This document shows positions 25,126 through 33,645 of a DNA stretch of 39,636 nucleotides, piece by piece; position 1 is the first letter of the stretch, and each line of letters begins with the position of its first letter. The stretch covers positions 1-39,636 of the forward strand of contig CAYSXI010000024.1 of the NCBI GenBank assembly GCA_964434955.1. Reading direction: 5' to 3'. The translations under genes and the position numbers were made by a program. Source of the stretch: JANQLU01 sp964434955 (lineage in GTDB: Bacteria > Planctomycetota > Planctomycetia > Pirellulales > Pirellulaceae). The notes under the pieces were generated by a model. It did not search any database, was not told the origin of the DNA, and saw only the letters and a program-made list of their open reading frames with translations.

Positions 25126-27265
25126 CTTGCTTTCGGGAACGCGCCAGGTCGGTATTCAATTCGACTTCCATTTTAACGGACCAATTGCCGTTTGCGTCAC
25201 CCTTCACCTGCCAATGTGGCTGAACCACCACCGACTGATGCACGGCTTCGAAGCCGCCTTCACTTTGACTTACGGACTCGATCGGATGGGTCCAAACGCA
25301 GGTCGGATGGCTCCAGCGGAGCCCGCAATCGATTCCCAGCCATTGGTCGGTCAAATGAAGCTGTTCAATCGGCTCGGTTTGTAACTGCGTTTGAAGCTGA
25401 CCGATATTCTGGCCGTCACCAAAATGGAAATAGCGGTCGTCTGCCCGAGAAGGTAATCCCGCGAAATTGAATTCAACGCCGAAGTGGAACTCTCGATCCG
25501 CCGGCAGTCCTCCCAGCAGATAGGCAATCTCGACTTTTTCCTGGTCAGCGCAAAGCGTGATCGCCTTGGTGACTTGAATCTCACAACCGTCGACCGTTCC
25601 CTGTCGATACAGTTGCAACTGAACGCGATCGCTTGCCCGCCGAATCGTGGATTCAAATTCGCCCGAAACGAAATCACCACATTCCCTGGCCTTGCCCTCG
25701 GTCCAATCCGATAGCTGCGTCCCCGGCGCCCAGAAATGATCGATCAAGCTCTTGCGTCGATGCGAATCGTATTGAAGCATCTGATCGAGCCCTTCTTGCT
25801 TGAAGACCACGCGATCGTGAATGCTGGCCGCTTCGTCAGCGTTCTTGTTTTGGCCATGACGAATTTTCTCGTGATAAGCTTCGGGCGCTCGATCCATGGT
25901 AGCCAAAATGTTATGGCATATTTCGCGGACATCCCATTCGTAAATCGCACCGCCTTGCGCGGGCGCGACCCAGGCCACCTGTCGATGATTTGCCAAACGA
26001 ATTTCGGGTCGGCCGTCGAAATTGTAATCTTCGGCCGATGCCTCGACCCATTGTTCGTTTCGGCCGCGCGCCGATTCGATCAAGTTTTCGGCGGCGATCA
26101 GGTGAGTGAAAATGGCGTTTCGCAAATGAGGGAGGTACAGCCCACCGAAGGCCCCGTGCCAGTAGGGGCAATTGCACTGACCTTGATACAAGTGATCTTC
26201 GGCGGTAGCCAAAACACGAGCATCGATTTCTTCGCGCCGGGCTTTTTCCAGCATGCTGCTGACAAACATCATTCGGGCGTACATCTCGTTGGTCTCGGGG
26301 TAGCGAATTTTGAAATTTCGCCAGAAACCGCCGCGGACGTACGACAACGTTTTCCGTCCCTCTTCGGATTCTTCGAGTTGATGCTTGAGCTGATCGTATT
26401 CGATTTGACGCGGCACCGGCTGAGCCCATTCGGTCATTTCGCGATAACTTGCATCCGGCAAAAACACCTTTCCTTGCGGCGGAGAGTTTTCGACGGCATC
26501 GGCAAGGGTCGACGTGATCAGCCAATCGCGATTGTCGTTTAGCGCGGTGAAAAATCGCTCGAGCCATCTGTCTTCGTAGACATGTTTCTTGGTATCCGGC
26601 CAGGTTCCAAATTTTTCACCATCGTCGCCGAACACCGCCACGGTTCCCGGTTTCTGATTCGACAACTCGCGCAAGTATTCGATCGTTTCATTCGGCTCGC
26701 GAAAGGGAATCAAGTAGCGAAGTTTCTCGCTGCCGGGAAAAACGCGGAGCACCTGACCGGATTCTTCGGCAATGAAGTAGCCGTGCAAATCCTCTTCCGC
26801 GACACCGCCTTGGCGGAAATGAAAATCATCGAGCACTGTGTATTGAATTCCGGCGCTGGATAGATCTTGTGTCAGAACCGATTCCCAGACGCGCTCCGCG
26901 ACCCACATTCCCTGAACTTTGGCGTCAAACCGATCTTGCAGCCAGGTCGTGAACGAGGTGATCTGCCCAAGTCGATCCCGGCTGGGCAGCATGGTCAAAA
27001 TCGGCTCATAGAATCCCCCGCCAACGATCTCAATTCGGCCCGCCAGAACCAGTTGCTTGATTCGGTCCATGTACTCGCCATGATTCTTGTCCAGCCACTT
27101 GGCGAGCGGCCCGCTCATATGCAACGAAATGCAAAGGTTTTCGAAACGGTCGAAGACGTCCAAAAACGGCAGGTAACTATCCTGGTAGGCCTGTTCGAAA
27201 ACGTTGTCGAAATTTCCAACGGGCTGATGGTTGTGCAGGACCAGGCAGAGTCGAATCGAGTTCAT
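25097..27265 (-). CDS. glycoside hydrolase family 57, 4-alpha-glucanotransferase/alpha-amylase type
   Basis: The 722-aa protein has the GH57 conserved regions in order: HNHQP (residues 11-15), GGGFYEPILTMLP (about 82-94), WVAERVWE (121-128) with the nucleophile Glu124, and FGDDGEKFG (212-220) with the general acid Asp214. These match closely the numbering I recall for the Thermococcus litoralis 4-alpha-glucanotransferase (Glu123, Asp214). The C-terminal half fits the DUF1925/DUF1926 beta-domains of that subfamily. Expected chemistry is retaining cleavage or transfer at alpha-1,4-glucan chains. There is no signal peptide, so it is cytoplasmic. It sits downstream of galT and glgA on the same strand, which points to glycogen or maltodextrin turnover. 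Amylase versus transferase specificity cannot be settled from sequence alone. Confidence 0.92.
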   Translation of the reverse strand: MNSIRLCLVLHNHQPVGNFDNVFEQAYQDSYLPFLDVFDRFENLCISLHMSGPLAKWLDKNHGEYMDRIKQLVLAGRIEIVGGGFYEPILTMLPSRDRLGQITSFTTWLQDRFDAKVQGMWVAERVWESVLTQDLSSAGIQYTVLDDFHFRQGGVAEEDLHGYFIAEESGQVLRVFPGSEKLRYLIPFREPNETIEYLRELSNQKPGTVAVFGDDGEKFGTWPDTKKHVYEDRWLERFFTALNDNRDWLITSTLADAVENSPPQGKVFLPDASYREMTEWAQPVPRQIEYDQLKHQLEESEEGRKTLSYVRGGFWRNFKIRYPETNEMYARMMFVSSMLEKARREEIDARVLATAEDHLYQGQCNCPYWHGAFGGLYLPHLRNAIFTHLIAAENLIESARGRNEQWVEASAEDYNFDGRPEIRLANHRQVAWVAPAQGGAIYEWDVREICHNILATMDRAPEAYHEKIRHGQNKNADEAASIHDRVVFKQEGLDQMLQYDSHRRKSLIDHFWAPGTQLSDWTEGKARECGDFVSGEFESTIRRASDRVQLQLYRQGTVDGCEIQVTKAITLCADQEKVEIAYLLGGLPADREFHFGVEFNFAGLPSRADDRYFHFGDGQNIGQLQTQLQTEPIEQLHLTDQWLGIDCGLRWSHPTCVWTHPIESVSQSEGGFEAVHQSVVVQPHWQVKGDANGNWSVKMEVELNTDLARSRKQDDSALAAIR

Positions 27266-27482
27266 ACTTGAAATTCAATATTTGGATTTAAAGTGGCTTT
27301 CCGTATAGCGTAACGTATCGACGTACATTCAGCGCATTACGAATCTCAACGATTATCGGCAAAGTTTGCGCGATTCCTGCAGATTTTTCCTGAGGGAAGC
27401 GGGGCCGCCATTCCTTTGGCAACAGTGGTGTCGAAGCGGCAAAACTTTTTTCGACTCAAGCCGTTACGAATCAGGGAATGAC

Positions 27483-28487
27483 CTAATTCGCTTCGAAACT
27501 GGAAGGCACTTGGCGAATCTGCTGAGCGGCCGTGTCGGGGTTGATGTGATTGATCCAACAACCGGTTCCCAGTTCGTAGCCGGCAAATCGCGTCAGGCGG
27601 GGAACAATCTCGACGTACCACTGATACTGATTCTCGAACGTTCGCCCGTTGTCGGCGGTGTGAAACATGACGTTGTAAGCCGGAAAGTCATGGATCTGCT
27701 CAAGCCGGTCGACCACGTCGCGAATCAAGAACCCCAACTGGCTGGCGGCCCGCTCGTCGCATGATGCGAAATCCGGGATGGGTTGCCGTGGAGCGATCCA
27801 GACTTGATAGGGAAAACGACTCGCGAAGGGGCAGAAGACGGCCCAGTCATCTCCGTTGGAAATCAGGCGCGTCGACTCGTTCATTTCCCATTCAACAATC
27901 TGGTGCATCGATGTGGTTCCATGCTTGTCGAAAAAATCGCAAGCGCGATCGAGCCTGGTTTGCAGACTGGGTGAAATGATCGGCGTTCCAACAAGTTGGG
28001 AATGGATGTGTTCCAACGACGCCCCCGCTTCGCTTCGGCAATTGGTGAACAGCATCACGTGCTGAATCGCCGACTGTTGATGATAATTGCGAAGCCGATT
28101 CTGACAGGCTTGCATTCCGGCTTCGATCTCGGGATTGGTCAGCTGGCTGAGGCTCGCAACGTGGCGGGGCGAATGAATGACGATTTCCTGGCTGCCACTT
28201 GATTGAACCAATCGATAGGGGCCCGCCTGTTTTTCCGATTCCTGTTCGGCCGGAACCAACGCCGGATACTTGTTGGGCACGACACGAATCAACCAAGACT
28301 CCTCGCCTTCGTCGGCACAAATCGTTTCCAGCGCGGTTGGCGTGCTGTGCTCGAAACCCTTGCAGAATGGGCACGACAAATCGCTTCGCCTGGTATCGAC
28401 TTGGCGAAACTCATTGGGCCGGGCGGAACGCAACTCAGAAATGACAACCCATTGGCCGGAAATCGGATCCTGTCGTAAATCGGACAT
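27483..28487 (-). CDS. galT: galactose-1-phosphate uridylyltransferase
   Basis: The 334-aa protein shows GalT features: an N-terminal DPISGQWVVIS segment, a zinc-type Cys pair (Cys39, Cys42 in CPFC), the active-site motif H-I-H-S-Q (160-164, corresponding to HPHxQ with His162 as nucleophile), and a C-terminal half with VMFHTADNGRTFENQYQWYVEIVPR. It exchanges UMP between UDP-glucose and galactose-1-phosphate through a uridylyl-histidine intermediate. Some planctomycete relatives may act on other hexose-1-phosphates or ADP-sugars. It lies between glgA and the GH57 gene, in the same orientation, with gaps of 142 and 217 bp. Confidence 0.9.
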   Translation of the reverse strand: MSDLRQDPISGQWVVISELRSARPNEFRQVDTRRSDLSCPFCKGFEHSTPTALETICADEGEESWLIRVVPNKYPALVPAEQESEKQAGPYRLVQSSGSQEIVIHSPRHVASLSQLTNPEIEAGMQACQNRLRNYHQQSAIQHVMLFTNCRSEAGASLEHIHSQLVGTPIISPSLQTRLDRACDFFDKHGTTSMHQIVEWEMNESTRLISNGDDWAVFCPFASRFPYQVWIAPRQPIPDFASCDERAASQLGFLIRDVVDRLEQIHDFPAYNVMFHTADNGRTFENQYQWYVEIVPRLTRFAGYELGTGCWINHINPDTAAQQIRQVPSSFEAN

Positions 28488-28629
28488 GCAAGGGTTACTT
28501 ATGGGCGTAGCAGAGCGAGGTCATGGTTCTATCTTTTAACAGGTGAAGGCCTTCGACCATAGGTGCAAATGATTCGACGCCAAAATTCGCGAGCAAATTG
28601 AAGCCAGGATTTGGTTCCGGGCAAGACCA

Positions 28630-30123
28630 TCAGGCAAACTGTTGCTTCTCCACTTTGCGAGTCGCCACGATTCGCTCGTACAGATTGGCATAGTCTGACG
28701 CACTCTTTCGCCAGCTGAAATCCTGACTCATCCCCGTTTCGACGATCTGTTCCCAGGTTCCTGGCTCGCGAAGGTAGACCTGAATCGCCCTGGCCAAAGC
28801 CGATTCCAGGTTCTCGGCTGAGTAACCTTCAAAAACAAATCCGTTGGCCGTACCGTCCGCGATCGAACGTTCCGAGACGTTGCAGACCGTGTCAGCCAGC
28901 CCGCCCACCTTGTGCACGACCGGGACGGTCCCGTACCTCATCGAATACATCTGGTTCAAACCGCAAGGCTCGTACTGACTTGGCATCAGGAACAGATCAG
29001 CTCCGGCCTCGATTTGACGGGCCAGCGATTCATCGAAGCCCAGGTGCAGGCCCAACTTGTGCGGGAATCGTGCCGCCAGGTTTTGGAGTTCCTTTTCAAA
29101 GTGTTGATGACCCGTTCCCAGGATGGCCCACTGCACGTCGATGGCTTCCAACCAATGACGCAAAATTTCCAGAATCAAAGACCATCCTTTCTGTTCTGCC
29201 ATTCGGCCAACCAGGCCAATCAAAGGAACGTTCGATTCGTCGATCGCCAATTGCTTCTGCAACGCCCATTTGCATTTTGGTTTCTGAATTTTCCAATTGG
29301 ATAAATCATAGTTTGCCTTGATCCGTGTATCCGTCGCAGGGTTCCAGGATTCGTCGATGCCATTGAGTATCCCACTCAAGTTGGCGCGGCGATGCTGCAG
29401 CGTATTCTCCAATCCGCATCCGTTCTCCCCTGTTTGAATTTCAAGCGCGTAGTTCGGGCTAACCGTGCTGACCGCATCGGCAAAAACAATTCCTGTTTTT
29501 AACAAGTTGAGTTGGCCATAGAACTCCATTTCTTTCCAATTGAAATGCTTCCAATCCATTCCCGTCAGAAGCATATCCCAGTGCCAGAACAAACCCTGGT
29601 AGGCAAGGTTGTGAATCGTCATCAGGGTCGAAGTCGATTCGAAACGGGGGACCGAGGCATATTCGGTTGATAGAATTGCGGGAATCAATCCGGTCTGCCA
29701 ATCGTTGCAGTGGATCAAATCGACCTTCAAGTCCAAGGCGCGGATCGATTCAAACAGTGCGCGGCAAAAGAAAACAAAGCGTTCGCAGTTGTCTTCGTAA
29801 TCCGTTCCGTCCGGATTCTGATAAAGTCCCGCCCGCTCAAAGTATTTCGGCTGATCAACGAGGTAAACGGGCACGCTACTCTGCGGTATCCGAGTTTGCA
29901 GCAATTGACCGGGGACCAAGTTGGTTCCGATGGGAATCTCAAACTCAATCCCGGTCGAGGTCAGCGGCATGCCCGAGTTCTTGACCGACTGATAATTCGG
30001 CATGAAAACAAATACATGGTGCCCCAGTCGGGCAATGTGCTTGGGCAGAGATCCACAGACATCGGCAAGCCCACCCGTCTTGGCAAAGGGGACACATTCG
30101 CTTGTTGCAAACAGGATTCTCAT
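28630..30123 (-). CDS. glgA: glycogen synthase (GT5)
   Basis: The 497-aa protein is full length for bacterial ADP-glucose glycogen synthase. It starts MRILFATSECVPFAKTGGLADV, containing the KTGGL motif (Lys15) that binds the nucleotide-sugar phosphate, and has the C-terminal EPCGLNQMYSMRYGTVPVV motif with the catalytic-region glutamate. It elongates alpha-1,4-glucan from ADP-glucose. The start at 30123 is fixed by the conserved N-terminus and preceded by AAGGA; the frame is open upstream to 30210, but that extension is non-homologous and overlaps folK. It is part of the folK-glgA-galT-GH57-HTTM minus-strand series, 76 bp after folK. Confidence 0.95.
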   Translation of the reverse strand: MRILFATSECVPFAKTGGLADVCGSLPKHIARLGHHVFVFMPNYQSVKNSGMPLTSTGIEFEIPIGTNLVPGQLLQTRIPQSSVPVYLVDQPKYFERAGLYQNPDGTDYEDNCERFVFFCRALFESIRALDLKVDLIHCNDWQTGLIPAILSTEYASVPRFESTSTLMTIHNLAYQGLFWHWDMLLTGMDWKHFNWKEMEFYGQLNLLKTGIVFADAVSTVSPNYALEIQTGENGCGLENTLQHRRANLSGILNGIDESWNPATDTRIKANYDLSNWKIQKPKCKWALQKQLAIDESNVPLIGLVGRMAEQKGWSLILEILRHWLEAIDVQWAILGTGHQHFEKELQNLAARFPHKLGLHLGFDESLARQIEAGADLFLMPSQYEPCGLNQMYSMRYGTVPVVHKVGGLADTVCNVSERSIADGTANGFVFEGYSAENLESALARAIQVYLREPGTWEQIVETGMSQDFSWRKSASDYANLYERIVATRKVEKQQFA

Positions 30124-30199
30124 TCCGGAACATCCTTGTCCAAGTTGAATCTCGCCGTGCTGAACGACCGTTTCCTTCATTTGGCTGGTTGAGCACGCA

Positions 30200-31081
30200 C
30201 TACCAGGCAACGTTGGTCGGCAGCATCGCCTGGCAAGCCGCGACGATCTCTTCGGCCATCTTTTGTTGATTCCCGTTAGCGCTCAACTCGAGAGTCGCCC
30301 CGCGAAACTTACTCGCAGCCCACGGCCACGCGTTGTCCGGTTTCTCAGTGTCCGTCGACTTGAACAACACAACCAGCTGAGCCATCGATTCCAGCTCGCG
30401 AAAAGCTTCAAGGCTCCGCACGGGTTGGAACCGAAACACAAACGACTCATTTGTTTCTTCGGAATCTCGACGCCAATTTTCGATCGTTTTTGGATCAAGG
30501 ATTTCTTCCGACCAATTGACCGCGTGATTCGAATTGGTTTCCGATAGGCGATTTCGAATTGCTTTTAAGTCAAATTCCGGGCTGGTCGCTAGCAAAATAA
30601 AAAAATATTTTTTCTCAAGCTTTTGAAGCAACTCCGCTATCGTCAGCCCGGATACCGGATGAACCTGGTCCGCGGCAACTTCGAATGCGGGTTCCAAAAC
30701 AAATCGTCGAAAGGACATTCTCGGATGGGGAACCTCGATTGTCCCCTGAGAAATAACTTCCTGTCCGTAGAGAATCAGATCCAGATCGACGGGACGGGCC
30801 TTCCAACGTTTTCCCGCGGAATCCCGGATCCGCCCAAAGTCTTTCTCCACCTGCTGCAGCAGTTCAAGCAACTCCAGCGCCCCCGCATCGAACTCCAGCA
30901 GGATGGCGGCATTCGTATACGAAGGCTGATCGTCGTCGTTGCCAACTGGTTGGGTTTGATGCGGTCGGCTGGCCGACAAAACACGAAGTCGCCGGTCTTG
31001 CGCGAGCCGCTCCAGGACTTGCTCAAGTGTGTTTTCAGGATCGCCTAAATTGGCGCCAAATGCGACGAGAACTTTGGGCAC
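30200..31081 (-). CDS. folK: FolK (HPPK) fused to an unrecognised C-terminal domain
   Basis: Residues 1-158 of this 293-aa protein are 6-hydroxymethyl-7,8-dihydropterin pyrophosphokinase: AFGANLGDP near the N-terminus, GKRWKARPVDLDLILYG (about 90-106) with the metal-binding Asp pair, and PHPRMSFRRFVLEP (118-131). This enzyme transfers pyrophosphate from ATP in folate synthesis. The remaining 134 residues (from YFFILLATSPEFDLKAIRNRL) are not part of HPPK and match nothing I know; they contain a hydrophobic strand, a variable acidic region and an amphipathic C-terminal helix. FolK alone is usually about 160 residues. The gene is first in the minus-strand series leading to glgA. Confidence 0.9.
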   Translation of the reverse strand: MPKVLVAFGANLGDPENTLEQVLERLAQDRRLRVLSASRPHQTQPVGNDDDQPSYTNAAILLEFDAGALELLELLQQVEKDFGRIRDSAGKRWKARPVDLDLILYGQEVISQGTIEVPHPRMSFRRFVLEPAFEVAADQVHPVSGLTIAELLQKLEKKYFFILLATSPEFDLKAIRNRLSETNSNHAVNWSEEILDPKTIENWRRDSEETNESFVFRFQPVRSLEAFRELESMAQLVVLFKSTDTEKPDNAWPWAASKFRGATLELSANGNQQKMAEEIVAACQAMLPTNVAW

Positions 31082-31176
31082 GGATCAACCAAACCACCAG
31101 GACTTTCCCCCACCGGAAATTCCATACCGGCGGAGCGGGACCCAGTTATCAACTTGAACTGAAACGGAAGTGGGGA

Positions 31177-31218
31177 AACAAAAAAAGCGGTCCGAGCATC
31201 GTGCTCGATAACCGCTTT
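31177..31218 (-). terminator. strong rho-independent terminator, minus strand, with no clear gene before it
   Basis: On the minus strand AAAGCGGT pairs with ACCGCTTT, an inner CGAGCA/TGCTCG stem extends it, and seven T residues follow. It sits about 100 bp upstream of folK and can only end a minus-strand transcript coming from 31220 or beyond. Confidence 0.85.
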
Positions 31219-31238
31219 GAATCAGAAAGAAAATAATT

Positions 31239-31568
31239 TCAACCTGAAAATAATGTGGTGTCTGGTTCGATTCCCTCTTGGTCTCTCCCGTTCCTTAAAT
31301 TCGATTCCAAATCAATTCCAAGGTCCACTGTTTCAACCGTTGACCAATTGTCCCAGTGCAAACACAAATAAGGGGCAGGGCCTCCGAACCGCGGCATGCC
31401 GCCGAACGTCGCTCCGTCAGTTGTCGCCACCCAAGTCACTTCCTGTATTAGTGATTCGTGACGTTTGAATCTGAAACGGACATGAACCCTTTCCTCGGCA
31501 GTTTCCCAGTCACTTCTGGGCGGATGCCTTGGATGACGATGACGTTGGATGACGCGAATCGTTTTCAA
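31239..31568 (-). CDS. possible small gene or gene remnant, unknown
   Basis: This 109-codon frame stops 21 bp before the strong minus-strand terminator, the main reason to list it. The product is unrecognised: an Arg/His-rich start, then a middle part with LIQEVTWVATTDGATFGGMP and an acidic C-terminus. It overlaps the frame at 31510-31782 in a different register, so the two could be pieces of one frameshifted gene. It could equally be chance. Confidence 0.25.
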   Translation of the reverse strand: MKTIRVIQRHRHPRHPPRSDWETAEERVHVRFRFKRHESLIQEVTWVATTDGATFGGMPRFGGPAPYLCLHWDNWSTVETVDLGIDLESNLRNGRDQEGIEPDTTLFSG

Positions 31569-31782
31569 GGTTCATCGAAAAGAAACTCGGAAGCAAAACT
31601 TCGCAAACACGCAAATCAAATCGACCGACGGTCAATTTTTCTAACGCGTTTGTGCCAAATTGGCGTGCATCTAAGTTGTTATTAAGAAATCTGTTTTTAG
31701 CAGAGTCAGGCTTGCGAAGTTCCTTTTCTGGAAGGCCCATTTTGCCGAGATCAAAGACAATGTCAACAAGTTGTTTCGCCAT
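31510..31782 (-). CDS. possible small gene, unknown
   Basis: This 90-codon frame begins MAKQLVDIVFDLGKMGLPEKEL, which reads more like protein than most spurious frames here, with Ile/Val/Leu periodicity suggesting a helix. Its composition is more AT-rich than the surrounding genes. No clear ribosome-binding site and no homologue I recognise. It could be the 5' part of a broken gene ending at 31239. Confidence 0.22.
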   Translation of the reverse strand: MAKQLVDIVFDLGKMGLPEKELRKPDSAKNRFLNNNLDARQFGTNALEKLTVGRFDLRVCEVLLPSFFSMNLENDSRHPTSSSSKASAQK

Positions 31783-31987
31783 TTTTGAAGAAAAAATTTA
31801 TTTGAGAATTTTTGCTTTTTGTGTACTTGAAAAGTCAGCTGAAAATGCTCGATTTCGCCCGCAAATAACTCAATTTTGAGAGATCTATTTTCGCTGCATC
31901 GTTTTGTTATCTTGCTTCGCGAAGGCCCTGCGTTTTCCATGCGCATTTTGTTGTTTTATTGGGCCGTGAAAGCAAGCGGATTCCGCG

Positions 31988-31993
31988 TATAAT
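31988..31993 (+). promoter_or_regulatory. -10 element of the def-fmt promoter
   Basis: A perfect TATAAT lies 27 bp before the def start, in an otherwise suitable AT-rich upstream context. The -35 region is poor, so only the -10 is called. Confidence 0.4.
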
Positions 31994-32020
31994 GGGTTTT
32001 TCAAACTTAAGGCAATGACG

Positions 32021-32608
32021 ATGGTAAATCTGGAAGTCATCTACTACCCTCACCCGACGCTTCGCCACAAATCGAAGCCCATTCTGCGCGTCGACAATGA
32101 ACTGAAAGACATGGTTCGTCGGATGTTTGAACTCATGTACGAACACAAGGGGATCGGATTGGCTGCCAACCAGGTCGACCTGCCCTTTCAACTCTTCATT
32201 CTCAACTTGGAAAGCGACCCGGAAAAAGGCGAAGAGATGGTGTTCATCAACCCGGTCATTTCCCTCCCAAAAGGCAGTGATGTCGCGGAAGAAGGCTGCC
32301 TGAGCATTCCCAAGGTGTACGGCAAAGTGGCTCGGCCTGAGAACATTCACGTGAAGGCTTACAACCTCAAGGGCGAAGTTTTTGATGATCGTGTCAGTGG
32401 CCTCTTTGCCCGCGCGATCCAACACGAAACCGACCATCTTCACGGGGTTCTGTTCCCCGATCGAATGACCGAAACCGAAGGCAAGCTGATCGAACACGAG
32501 CTCGATGAATTTCGAATTGATTTCGAAAGCCGACAGCGGCTGGGATCGATTCCCGATCGGGAATCGATCATGAAACGCCTGGCAGCACTTGAACAACGTT
32601 ATTGCTAG
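32021..32608 (+). CDS. def: peptide deformylase
   Basis: The 195-aa enzyme has all three deformylase motifs: GIGLAANQ (44-51), EGCLS (91-95) with the metal ligand Cys93, and HETDH (135-139) with two metal-binding His and catalytic Glu136. It removes the formyl group from nascent proteins and acts at the ribosome. The ATG at 32021 is chosen because AAGG lies eight bases before it; the in-frame ATG at 32015 would place that site too close. A helical C-terminal extension of about 25 residues follows the core. It is the first gene of def-fmt. Confidence 0.96.
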   Translation: MVNLEVIYYPHPTLRHKSKPILRVDNELKDMVRRMFELMYEHKGIGLAANQVDLPFQLFILNLESDPEKGEEMVFINPVISLPKGSDVAEEGCLSIPKVYGKVARPENIHVKAYNLKGEVFDDRVSGLFARAIQHETDHLHGVLFPDRMTETEGKLIEHELDEFRIDFESRQRLGSIPDRESIMKRLAALEQRYC

Positions 32609-32616
32609 GCAGTCCG

Positions 32617-33573
32617 ATGAAAATTGTATTTATGGGCACCGGCCCTTTCGCGGTTCCTACGTTTCAATCGCTAAACAACGACCACGAAATCCCCGTTTTG
32701 GTGACCCGTCCGACGGTTACCGTTCGTCGGGGAAAACAGCCACCGAATCCGATGCGAGACGTGGCGGTGGAACTGGGAATCCCCGTACTCGATCCGCCCA
32801 GCGTTAACGACAACGAATTCATCAAAACGCTTTCGGATTATGCCGCCGATTTGTTGGTTGTTTGCGACTATGGGCAAATCCTTTCGCGGACCTGTCTTGC
32901 CGCGGCGCGGCTTGGTGGAATCAACCTGCATGGCTCACTACTGCCCAAGTACCGGGGAGCGGCGCCGGTCAACTGGCCTATTTATTTTGGCGACCCAACC
33001 ACAGGCGTTTCGGTGATCCACATGACTCCCAAGCTGGACGGTGGCCCGGTGCTGACATCGGCGAGTACCGAGATTGGCGACGACGAGACGGCCGCGGAAC
33101 TGGAGCCCCGACTTTCCCAGTTGGGCGTGCCCTGTGTTCATGAGGCGATTGCCTTGCTGGAAGATTGGGATGGCGAGAAAATCATCGGTCAGGTTCAGGA
33201 CTCGAATCTTGCGACGCCTGCGCGTCGCCTCAACAAGAAAGACGGCCTGATCGATTGGACGCGGGCCGCCAACGAAATTCGAAACCAGATTCGCGCCTTT
33301 CAACCTTGGCCAGCATCGTATTCATTCTGGGTTCGGAATCAAAAGCCGATGCGATTGATCCTTCACCGCGCAAAAGTGGATGCGGCATCCACCGGGCGCG
33401 GAGAGCCGGGAACGGCCGTGGAAGTCGAGAAGGACAAGCTCGTGGTCGCGACCGGCGATCAAAATCTTTCGATCGAATCCGTGCAACCCTCCGGAAAGAA
33501 GCTGATGCAGATCGATGAGTTTCTGCGCGGCTACCAGATGCAAGTCGGCGATCGATTTGTTAACGAATCGTAG
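32617..33573 (+). CDS. fmt: methionyl-tRNA formyltransferase
   Basis: The 318-aa protein has the formyltransferase active site Asn103, His105 and Asp141 within INLHGSLLPKYRGAAP and LDGGP, and starts with the Rossmann segment MKIVFMGTGPFAVPTF. The C-terminal part (about 210-318) is the smaller OB-like tRNA-binding domain. It formylates initiator Met-tRNA using 10-formyl-tetrahydrofolate, so it is functionally paired with def, which ends 8 bp upstream, the common def-fmt operon. The ATG at 32617 matches the family N-terminus. Confidence 0.95.
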   Translation: MKIVFMGTGPFAVPTFQSLNNDHEIPVLVTRPTVTVRRGKQPPNPMRDVAVELGIPVLDPPSVNDNEFIKTLSDYAADLLVVCDYGQILSRTCLAAARLGGINLHGSLLPKYRGAAPVNWPIYFGDPTTGVSVIHMTPKLDGGPVLTSASTEIGDDETAAELEPRLSQLGVPCVHEAIALLEDWDGEKIIGQVQDSNLATPARRLNKKDGLIDWTRAANEIRNQIRAFQPWPASYSFWVRNQKPMRLILHRAKVDAASTGRGEPGTAVEVEKDKLVVATGDQNLSIESVQPSGKKLMQIDEFLRGYQMQVGDRFVNES

Positions 33574-33645
33574 AATCTCTCGCCGTGAAATCTTGGTTTG
33601 AATCGCGCTTTTGGGCATGCGGGCTTGAATTCGCCGGCCCGGTTT

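Larger units (their letters stand above)
31082..32020. other. long intergenic region with an unassigned minus-strand transcript
   Basis: This 939-bp region between folK and def contains a strong minus-strand terminator (31177-31218), two overlapping weak minus-strand frames (31239-31568 and 31510-31782), and an AT-rich stretch (about 31620-31960). A -10 element for def lies at its right end. No tRNA, tmRNA, SRP or RNase P RNA could be recognised in it. Confidence 0.55.

Noticed and set aside
30124..30210. Longer glgA starting inside folK
   Set aside because: The conserved GlgA N-terminus begins at 30123; the extra residues have no family match.
31264..31280. tRNA T-loop-like GGTTCGATTCC
   Set aside because: Only two of the five T-stem pairs form and no acceptor or anticodon arm is found upstream.
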